From Mycteria americana (lineage: Eukaryota; Chordata; Aves; Ciconiiformes; Ciconiidae), in NCBI RefSeq assembly GCF_035582795.1, contig NC_134368.1, positions 27,896,001 through 27,960,000 of the forward strand: a stretch of 64,000 nt of DNA. The letters are read 5' to 3'. Shown here piece after piece: positions 56,301 to 64,000 of this stretch. The first letter of the stretch is position 1; every line of letters begins with the position of its first letter. The translations under genes were made by a program, and so were the position numbers. The notes beneath the pieces were generated by a model. It saw only the letters and a program-made list of their open reading frames with translations, made no database searches and was not told the DNA's origin.

Positions 56301-59300
56301 CCAGGATTGAAGCTGACCCCATGAATATTACAGGGACTATTACCCACCAAAAAAGACAATGAAGAAATGTAAATGAGGGAAATTTGGGAGGCCATGCTTT
56401 CATTTGCTTTTAGAATTCAGAAATAGAGAGTGATGTACAGCCTAAAACTTGTGATCTACAGTTTGTAAACCCATTTCTGGAACTGATCAGCAGCAGGTGA
56501 TTTAGAAGAAACACAAGAAATCTTTTGGGGGAAGTATTTGTTAAAGGTCTCAGCTACAGTAAGTAGAGATTGGCTTGCACCCTGAAATGGGTGGGTTTAT
56601 ATCAGAAATCTTTCAGAATCTTTTATTAACCCAGACTGTACTAGCTGGATATTCTTACTTAAGAGCTCTTTTTTTTTTGCAGAATTCAGTTAAAATCTTG
56701 TCCTCAACAAAATCTTGTGGCAATGAGTCTCAGTTTGATTACCTAGTGATTGGAGCTATCTCCCTTTACCAGTTCTAAACTTGCTAAGGCAGGAATCAAA
56801 TGATCGCACCGTTATATGTTATTCTACTTTTTTTTTGTCCCTCCTAACCAACATTAGGAAAGAGCTTGAGTGATACAGTCACTGAAAGGTGAGATTAAAT
56901 GGGTAAAAACCAAAAGTGCATAATTCAACTTCTCCGCTCTCATCAGTATTTTAGTAATCATATACATGTAACATTATACAGTACAGCACACCCCCTTGTT
57001 AATACAAATAACTTTTCCACCTCTCTTGAATAATGTGTGCCCTTGGTAATTCTTGCCACCTTTCTGTGATGCCACCAGATTTGATAGTCAGTGAATCGGC
57101 CCAGAAATATTTCAGGAGTGCTACACTTCCAGTGGGAATTGAATAGGATGGGAGCGAAGGGCTTAGATGTCCATCTAGTGCATCCTGGATAATACAGCAA
57201 GAGTATTTTGGTAGCTGTTTCTAGAAACAGTTTGATATTGCAAAAATCAATACAGGGGCAGGAGCTTTTGAGTTCTCCTGACAGCACTGCCTTGAGATTA
57301 TTTTGAACTACTATGTCGACTCTTTAGGTTAAAAAAAAAGTAGGAATAGGCTGCTGCTTGTGACAGCCTGTGGAACGTATCTGTGTAACTGTACATTGCG
57401 TTGAACTCCACTAACACAACGATGATCAACCTCAATGAGAATTAAAGCTTCCACCTTGTAGCAGCTCTGCTGTCTCTCCCCCCGCTCCCCCGTACTGTCT
57501 GCAAAACTGAGGCGAAGTACCCAAGGACTCACTGAAGCTGAATTGTCTTCTACTTGGTTCTCTGGGAGAGAGTCCTACAAGCCCAAGGAGGCCACAGCCA
57601 TGGAAAGCTGCACAGAGCATCACAGAAGGAAGGCAGGCCAACTCTGAGCCCAATCCAGCACGTTCGTGGCTACCCACAAAGAGGCAGGTGGCGGGAAGAG
57701 GTTATTCCTGGCTCTGCTTGGAGATGAGCCCCAGAAGGCAACTGCTAGGTGCTGCCGCTGGCTCTCTGTGGCTCAGCTCCCTCGGCACCGGGGGGAGGGA
57801 GCGGGCTGGAGAGCGTCGGCAGCTGCTGCAGCTGCATGGACCCCCTGGTTCCTGGCATGACTTGGGACGGATGAGCCTCCTCCCTGTGCTCTGCAAAGCA
57901 TAGGCGGGTTTTTCACAGCCCTGAAAACACAGGGGTTTGTGGCTCTATCTTGGGGCAGGAACTGCTGCAGGCACTGTCTTAGAAGAAGATTTCGAGAAGT
58001 GGATTGACTTTTCAAGGCGATGAGTATCCACAGCTCCAGCTGGGAGCTCTGGGTGACCCGTGCCTCTGAAACGAGCAGCCCAAGCTTTCCCAAATACCGC
58101 GTCCATGCCAGATAATCAATTCTCTTAGCCACTGGTTTCACAATCTCCAGTCACTTCTTTTTCTTAACCAAATCACCACAGCAACTCATAAAATTTGTGC
58201 TTTGTTCCCTGGATAGATTTTCTCCTTAGGGGAAATTAATATATTGATTCTTTTTCTATAAACATCTTTCTGTTAAAGATACTGAAGTTAATGCTCCTGA
58301 AGACCCCATCCATACTTTAAGCCTGTTGACAGAGGCCTTAATGCTGACATTAGATTTCAGACTGCTGGAAAGGAATAGTTTCTCTCACACTTCCCAAGAC
58401 TGCTTTGAACTTTTATCTACTACTGTTTATACGTTATTCAAACACTGTTTGAAGCAGCAAGAGATGTTATCAGCATTCCCTTACTACCACTCTTTCAGAA
58501 AGAAATGGGAAGAAGTATGGCCTCAGCCTGCAACAATAGTATGAAATAATACTCCTTTTCAAGTGCAAATATTTTAATTTCCTGTTGATATGATAGTTAT
58601 GACAAGGATCAGCCCAAAAGGTTATTTCCTCTCTCCAAAGGAAATTTCCAACCTAAAATACGGCAGCATGAGCTTCATTTTCGCAACTAAAGTTTCTTGA
58701 GCTGTTTCTGGATGAATTCCCCACCAACTGAGAAGACGGGTTTCCTCTCAAATCATTCCTTGGTCTGCTTGATGACCCCTTGTGCGAAATACAAGGTGCC
58801 ACGTTGTTTTTCTAAGATGGAGCCATATTTTAGTAGCACCCTGGATGAAGCTACCGGTTTGTTTCACAACAGTTGTGAGGCGACAGCTTGTAAAGGACCA
58901 AATGAAACTGGTGACAAGCAGAAGGCCATTGTAATACGGCCTTCATAGCGCTGCTCTGCTTTACGGATGATGAGGGTAGTCTGTAGATTAATGTTCGACT
59001 CTTAATGATTCACACTAAATGTGCAGCAAGAGTTACAGACAGGTACTAGTTTAGCAGGTTTCTAAGAATTACTAGTGAGCTTCGTGTCCCATTCCTCCTC
59101 TGTACAGTGGGGATCCTTCCCATAGGAAGAGACCCCAGATTTTGCCTTCAGAAAGAGCTCACGCTTCAGACCACAGCAGTAAGCTGCTGGCCTCGACTGG
59201 AGTCAGGCTAGTTCAGGGGACTCCTGCTAGGTACATCTATTAGCACTTTCAACAGTGTCAAAAAAAAGGTGGGAGGAAAAGAGGATTTAAAAAACTATTC

Positions 59301-61300
59301 TAATGGACCATGGGCGCTTTTCATGACACCTCCTTTTCCCTCTGGTTGATAATAGTTTGATAACTTTATTAAGTAAGTGCAGATATGTAGAGATTGAACT
59401 ATTTAGACACACTTGCTTCTCAGTGAAAAGGATTTTTTTATTAATTGTAGTGTTCCTGTATGCTAGCTACATATTCTTTAGTAGCAAAATTAACGTTTGC
59501 ATTGCCATGCATCCATCCATCTGAGAGATTCATACTGCAATCAGGAATTACTTTTTCTGTTCATGTATTGGAGAGAAGAAAGTGAGAGTGTGTGCAAGAG
59601 CTACCCCAGAGCCAAATTTGACATTACACCTGAATTCCAAGTCCTGGCATTTAAAAGAGCAGACAATTAAACGCTTGAGTTGCTTCAAACACACAATGTG
59701 AATTTACCTTTGAACTCCAAGACACAACATGTGTTCATACTGAATTTGAGTTGGTTTCTAAAACAAATTTTTATTTGAATGACATGAGGGGGTAAACCCA
59801 ACAAAAATAACAAACCTTACCCTAATTTCTTTTTACTGGAGCATCTTTTGACTTGTTAGGTCCTTCTGCCCAGATCTCCTTGCCTTGTGAACCCCAGAGC
59901 ATCATTGGTGTTACTGATCAGCTTGCCCGTTCAGCTTTCCCTGGTACCACTGGTAAGCAGCCATTTGGCATCCTCTTTCTGCCTGGGCTCCCGCTGTGTA
60001 CCCCGTGGCCCTCCTCTAGCCTTCTGTCAGCAGCAATCCTGTAGATTACTCACTTAATTAATACTCCTTTTCAAACTCCTGCCTTTGCAGAGAGGTGGGA
60101 GAAATAAACTTCATGTCTTTTCAAACCATCCATTTCTACCTGACTGAGCAATCATGAAGGCTGACGAATCAACCGTTCCAGCTGGTCTGCCACAGGCACG
60201 CTGGTCCTCACAAACGGTGGGTGCTGTACGCCTCAGGCCTCCCACGGTTCCCTGCGCTGTGGGGGTGACCAGAACATGGAAAGCAGTGGCTTGGGGAAGG
60301 ATTTATGGGTCAGAGGGAATAAGTGACAGAACAGAAGTTTCCAAAAAGGACTAATGAGAAGCTTAGATACGTAAGTGGAAAACTGTGATCAGAAATAGAG
60401 AGGTGATCTTAGCTCTGTATGAACCATTAGTGAGAGAGACACCGCAGTGTTTGGTACTGTCCTGGTATCCCTTTTGCAAAGCATCTTCAGAAACAGGAGA
60501 GAGTGGTTCCAGCTCTGGAAAACATTTTAAAAGTTTGAGCCTTAGGGAGTGTGGGAGATGTAAAGGATGCAGCCTATTTAGTTTGTCAGGAAGAAGATAG
60601 ATCAAGATGCAAATCAGTTTACAGTGTAGTAAAATGAAAAGAGAGAAAAGGTCTAGCAGACATATAGCTAGATCCACTGCTTGGAAGCTGAAGTCGTCAT
60701 ATTAGAAATAAACCACAAGTTTTAGCAGACAAAGTAGTGAACTTGGCAAAAAAAAAAAAGATACCCAAAGAAGTAGCGTGTTGTCATCTCTTAATGTTTT
60801 CAAATCACAACTGCATGCATAAAACGGAAGCTGATCATCTTCACACAGCAAGGCCTGACCAGGAGAGAAATCTTTAAATCACCCTCTGTTGGTTGGTTGG
60901 TTTCCTCGTAATACAGGTCTCGCCTTCTCTAAGAGCTCAGGGGTCAGTTCAGCCGGGGTAAAGCCGATGGGCTGAGCACTGCAGCTTCTCCAGCGGAAAC
61001 TCTTTCCACGTAGATCACTTCTAGCAGAACTGCACTGCAGTCCACAGCTGGGTAATTCCTAGAGACAGTCCCTTTACTTTGAACAAAGATATTCTTAGAT
61101 CACGAAATGACTTTTGAAAGAAAAGTAAAATGGCAAAAGCTATCTGCATTATAACAAAACATATATTCAAGAAATACATACAGGGCTTTTTTCCCTCCAG
61201 AAAATAGACTGCACATTTTATTGCAGCATTTTAAAACTGAGTATTGAAGTATTTTTATTCGTGAAACAGCACTTGTCCCATTTCTCCTGGCTCTTTTAAT
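56301..61300. other. Intergenic, nothing recognised
   Basis: A GC-rich patch at 57650-58090 carries short open frames on both strands without domains. The stretch 59390-59560 contains ATTAATTG and TTTGCATTGCCATGCAT. No transposon or RNA gene was recognised. Confidence 0.45.
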
Positions 61301-61439
61301 TGTGCTCTGGAAGGTGGCACCCTCTCCCCAGCACCCCAGCCGCGCAGAGAAACGCTCTTGCCCTATGTGCTTCTCGGCCAAATCCCCAAGCAGTCTTTTT
61401 TTTTTCTTTTTTTCTTTTTTCCCACTGCCTCTGCCAGAG

Positions 61440-61990
61440 TCAGAGTGAGTTCATCGCCCCGGCGTCCCTGCAGCTAACCCGCAAGCGCCCCGGCTGCAGG
61501 GACAGCCGCGGGAGGCGGCACCGGGCTGTGCTGCAGCCCCGGCCGGCCCGGCTCTTCGCGGGGGCGGGGGCCCCCCGCCCGAGGGCTTTTGGGGGAGCTG
61601 GATGCCGGCTCGTCTCGGCGAGGCCGGCTTTCTGCTGCTGCCCCGTGCCCTGCGGGGTCTGGCGGGCCGGCCCCGCTGCCCGCGGCCCGCGGGGCAGGGC
61701 CGGGCGAGCAGCGGGGGAGCCGTCGGGGCCGCGCCGCCGGGGCTCCGGCTGCGGCAGCGGCTGGGCTGGGCGCTGCCTCGGCCACCGGCCGCCTCCCGCT
61801 GCCGGGCGGTGAAAGCGAAGCGGGTCCCCGGGTGCGAGGCCGCTGGACGCGTCCTGGCCCGGGGGCAACCGGGTCCGTGGCCGCGCTGGTGCCCGCGGGC
61901 CGCCCCTCTCCCTGCGCCCGGCGGGAGCAGAGGGGTTAAGCCCAAGGAGCGTTTGCGAAAAGCTGCGGCCCTGCAAAGCTGCTGTGGTGG
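61440..61990. promoter_or_regulatory. CpG island between LIMCH1 and PHOX2B, gene not assigned
   Basis: About 550 bp of very GC-rich, CpG-dense sequence with Sp1-type boxes (CGCGGGGGCGGGGG near 61557). It lies 1.6-2.1 kb past the PHOX2B stop and beyond its likely poly(A) site. Overlapping open frames of 100-180 codons on both strands are the usual by-product of GC-rich DNA. Such islands near developmental regulators often mark a promoter of a non-coding transcript or a Polycomb-bound element. Neither is shown here. Confidence 0.6.
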
Positions 61991-62410
61991 TCTCACGGCT
62001 GGCGACAGCTCCTCGCCCGCCTGCAGGACCCGTTACCCGCTGGCAAGCCAGTCTGTAGTTTATGCCCCCTTCTTTTTTCTTTTAACCGATGTCGCTTAAT
62101 ATTGGTCATCTCCAGTTTTCGAGGTAGCGACGAAAGGTCAGGTCTGACGCATCTCCCCCCCCCCCCCCCCCGTCAGCCTGTTTGCAAATAATTAATAACG
62201 GCACACTAAGGCAGCCATGACGGGCCCCGCAGTTACGGTCTTCCTGACGGTAACGCAGATGAAAAATAATGCTGCCCAGCCCATCTCCTTCTGATGACTC
62301 AGGCCGGATTCTGCGACGGGCGCCTTCCAGCTTCATCAGAAAGAAAAAAACGCCGAGCCCCCCCCCAAATAAATCCCTGACAAGAAGTCAGAAGAGCTAC
62401 GGTGCTATAT
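61991..62410. other. Spacer between CpG island and PHOX2B 3' UTR
   Basis: This spacer contains a 17-C homopolymer at 62155-62171 and a shorter C run near 62360. No gene was seen. Confidence 0.5.
62155..62171. repeat. Poly-C homopolymer (17 nt)
   Basis: Uninterrupted C run. It is prone to slippage and to sequencing error, so its exact length is unsure. Confidence 0.85.
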
Positions 62411-62422
62411 TTGCTTTTGGTT

Positions 62423-62428
62423 TTTATT
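62423..62428 (-). terminator. PHOX2B: PHOX2B candidate poly(A) signal
   Basis: TTTATT on the plus strand is AATAAA on the minus strand, 1.14 kb after the stop, at the end of the AT-rich part of the UTR. It is the clearest signal before the CpG island; another end is possible. Confidence 0.5.
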
Positions 62429-62935
62429 ATCAACAATCAATTAATGGTACACTCTTGGAAAACTATATGCACATGTAGAAATATTTCCCCTTTTAAATAG
62501 AAGCATTCATTTTAACCACATATAAATAAATCTGAAAACCCTGAACATAATTTATGACGATTATGCTCACAAACATATTCCAACAGGTAGGGAAAAAAAA
62601 AAAAAAAGAGACGACATGCAACCGATAACAAAAATATATATCATTGCCTGAACCTGGTCTCTCTAAACGCAAAGGGAGCCGAACCCGTGAGAACCTTATT
62701 TCTCCATAAAGACACGCCATAGAGACTACGAGAAGGGAAAACATTATTTATACGGTCAACTAGACAAGGCTGTACTGATATTAACACTATACAGTTGAGT
62801 CACAGAACACAGTCGTAGAAAGACACGGAAAAAGAGAAAGCATACCTGTCAACATTCAACTAAGAGCTATAGTTTGTGCCTTTTAAAATAAAATTAGAAA
62901 ACCCTAACGGAGATGCCTAAAAACTGCGTGAACTG

Positions 62936-62980
62936 TGTAATAATAATAATTAATAATAATTAATAATTAATAATAAATAC
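62936..62980. repeat. (TAA)n / TAATTA-rich tract in PHOX2B 3' UTR
   Basis: About 45 bp made almost only of TAA and TAATTA units. On the mRNA strand it contains UAUUUAUU, an AU-rich element core; as DNA it is a cluster of homeodomain TAAT cores. Confidence 0.85.
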
Positions 62981-63165
62981 AAGCCGGCCGCCGTGAGGGG
63001 CGCCGGCCCTGCAGGGGCCGGATCCGCGGTGCGGAGGCGGCGGCGGCCGCCGGGCCAGGGCCGAGCCCGGCGGGGCGCCGGCGGCGGCAACGGCAACGGC
63101 AACGGAGAGACCCAAGACCCAACCGAGGGACAGTGACACCGGACGGCGGGGCAAGAACCGCCCCC

Positions 63166-63209
63166 GGGCGCGGGGCCGGGGGGCGGCGGGGGGTGGCGGG
63201 GGGGGGGGG
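63166..63209 (+). other. G-quadruplex-forming motif
   Basis: Five G runs of 3, 4, 6, 6 and 12 bases are separated by short loops on the plus strand, opposite the PHOX2B transcript. By sequence rule this is a strong G4 candidate; the mRNA itself is C-rich here. Confidence 0.75.
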
Positions 63210-63540
63210 AGAAGACACTTCGTCGCTCGGGCTGACCGCGAAAAGGGGCTGAAAAAGCCCCGCGGGCGGGCAGGGCGCCCTCCCCCGCCGCCGGGCCGCC
63301 CGCGGGCGCAGGCTCCGCGGCCCGCCGCCGCCTCCGCGCCCGCGCAGCGCCCCCTGCGCGGCCGCGCCCCCCCCGCCCCAGCAGAGGCGCTGCGGGGCCG
63401 GCCCCGCCGCCGGGCCGGGGGCGAGGGGAGCCGGGCGCGGCCCCCCGTGGGGGCGCGGGGTCCCTGCCCCGCGGAGCCCGGCGCAGCCCGGGCCCCTGGT
63501 CATGACTGTGGGCGGGCGGCGGACACTAATGAGCGGGAGG

Positions 63541-63563
63541 GGCCGCCGCCGCCGCCGCCGCCG
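63541..63563. repeat. (GCC)n trinucleotide run next to the PHOX2B stop
   Basis: About seven GCC/GGC units immediately 3' of the PHOX2B stop codon, in the UTR. Confidence 0.85.
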
Positions 63564-63564
63564 C

Positions 63565-64000
63565 TCAGAACATGCCGCTCTTGACGAGGCTGCCTTTGGT
63601 GCCGCCGGGCCGCTGCAGCGAGGAGAGGACGCTGGCGAAGGGGCCGCCTAACGAGTCGGGGATGGAGGTGATGGGCCCGGGCCCCGGCGCCCAGCCCTGC
63701 CCCGGCCCCGCCGCCGCCAGCCCGCCGGGCCCCGCCGCTCCCTTGCCCGGCTCCCCCCCCGGCCCGCCGGGCCCCGCCGCTCCCTGCCCGCCGGCGGGGC
63801 TGGGGCCGCCGCCGCCGCCGCCGCCGCAGCTGGGCGCGGGGTTGGGGTTGGGGCCGGGGCCGCCGGTGCTGTCGGGGTCGGTGCTCTTGGCCTCCTTGCT
63901 CTCGTCGTCGCGGGAGGCGTCGGACTTCTTGCCGGCCGCCCCGTTCTTGGCGGCCGCCGCCGCCGCCGCCGCCGCCCGCTCCTGCTTGCGGAACTTGGCG
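63565..64000 (-). CDS. PHOX2B: PHOX2B, C-terminal part (partial, cut by window edge)
   Basis: Paired-like homeodomain transcription factor needed for autonomic, hindbrain and enteric neurons. The window holds 144 C-terminal codons and TGA (63567-63565). It begins with AKFRKQER, the end of homeodomain helix 3. A 9-Ala tract follows (GCG x7, GCC x2), then [39 protein letters not shown], a Gly run, a Gly/Pro-rich stretch, [34 protein letters not shown], and the end LVKSGMF. These blocks are diagnostic of PHOX2B and differ from PHOX2A. The second, roughly 20-residue alanine tract of mammals is missing: the stretch [15 protein letters not shown] has only a pair of alanines there. The homeodomain and N-terminus lie beyond 64000. 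The gene converges on LIMCH1. Confidence 0.96.
   Translation of the reverse strand, partial: AKFRKQERAAAAAAAAAKNGAAGKKSDASRDDESKEAKSTDPDSTGGPGPNPNPAPSCGGGGGGGPSPAGGQGAAGPGGPGGEPGKGAAGPGGLAAAGPGQGWAPGPGPITSIPDSLGGPFASVLSSLQRPGGTKGSLVKSGMF
63720..63784. repeat. PHOX2B: In-frame 23-bp direct repeat in PHOX2B coding sequence
   Basis: The same 23 bp occur at 63720-63742 and 63762-63784, offset 42 bp (14 codons). Both encode GAAGPGG on the minus strand. The copy at 63720 sits where mammals have the long alanine tract. Confidence 0.9.
63950..63978 (-). repeat. PHOX2B: Polyalanine tract 1 of PHOX2B (9 Ala)
   Basis: Nine consecutive alanine codons follow RKQER: seven pure GCG and then two GCC. The length equals the 9-Ala tract of mammalian PHOX2B. 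The (GCG)7 core is slippage-prone. Confidence 0.85.

Larger units (their letters stand above)
62411..63564 (-). other. PHOX2B: PHOX2B 3' UTR
   Basis: Sequence following the PHOX2B stop on the minus strand. The first 580 nt are extremely GC-rich, with a (GCC)n run right after the stop and a C-rich stretch opposite a plus-strand G-quadruplex motif. It then becomes AT-rich from about 62980, including a (TAA/TTA)n block with TAATTA and AUUUA-type elements. The end is placed at the AATAAA on the minus strand at 62428-62423. A 178-codon open frame (63503-62967) in this UTR is attributed to composition. Confidence 0.65.

Noticed and set aside
61440..61996. Overlapping open frames of 100-180 codons on both strands near 61.4-62.1 kb
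   Set aside because: They coincide with a CpG island, are Arg/Pro/Gly/Ala-rich in every frame and show no domain or splice sites.
62967..63503. 178-codon minus-strand open frame just after the PHOX2B stop
   Set aside because: It lies in the GC-rich 3' UTR, has low-complexity Pro/Arg/Gly composition and no recognisable domain.
1..64000. CRISPR arrays, operons, tRNA or rRNA genes
   Set aside because: No regularly spaced repeats, cloverleaf candidates or ribosomal sequence were seen; the window is vertebrate genomic DNA.

Overview
This window looks like vertebrate nuclear DNA, almost certainly from a bird. Genes are split into short exons with GT/AG introns. The interspersed repeats are CR1 LINE 3' ends, one of them finishing in a repeated ATTCTGTG tail, and one solo LTR of a type familiar from avian genomes. 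I see no operons, phage, CRISPR arrays or other prokaryotic features. I cannot name the species. The LTR family suggests a neoavian rather than a galliform bird, but only weakly.

Two protein genes are present, both cut by the window edges and arranged tail to tail. Positions 370-39604 (+) hold the last 18 coding exons of LIMCH1, an actomyosin-associated protein with a C-terminal LIM domain; its calponin-homology end lies upstream, outside the window. All 18 exons join in one frame (2290 nt, 762 complete residues plus one split codon and a stop), which is the main support for the model. A 21-nt in-frame microexon candidate sits between exons 13 and 14. The 3' UTR runs from 39605 to about 42680, with several possible poly(A) sites.

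From the right edge leftward, 64000-63565 (-) is the last part of PHOX2B, the paired-type homeodomain regulator of autonomic neurons. The visible part starts in homeodomain helix 3 and runs to the stop codon. The first 9-alanine tract is kept. The longer alanine tract known from mammals is absent, and a duplicated Gly/Ala/Pro segment stands in its place. A long GC-rich then AT-rich 3' UTR follows, down to about 62400. The PHOX2B neighbour is what marks the other gene as LIMCH1 and not its paralogue LMO7.

Between the genes are about 20 kb (42.7-62.4 kb) with no convincing gene. They hold GC-rich patches, an unassigned CpG island at 61.44-62.0 kb, and AT-rich stretches that could contain PHOX2B enhancers, which cannot be shown from one sequence. 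The LIMCH1 introns hold three CR1 fragments (15.4, 16.1 and 18.3 kb), the solo LTR (34463-35041, with a 5-bp target duplication), an (AAT)n microsatellite and some small palindromes. The window is mostly ordinary; the PHOX2B alanine-tract region and the LIMCH1 microexon are the points most worth a second look.
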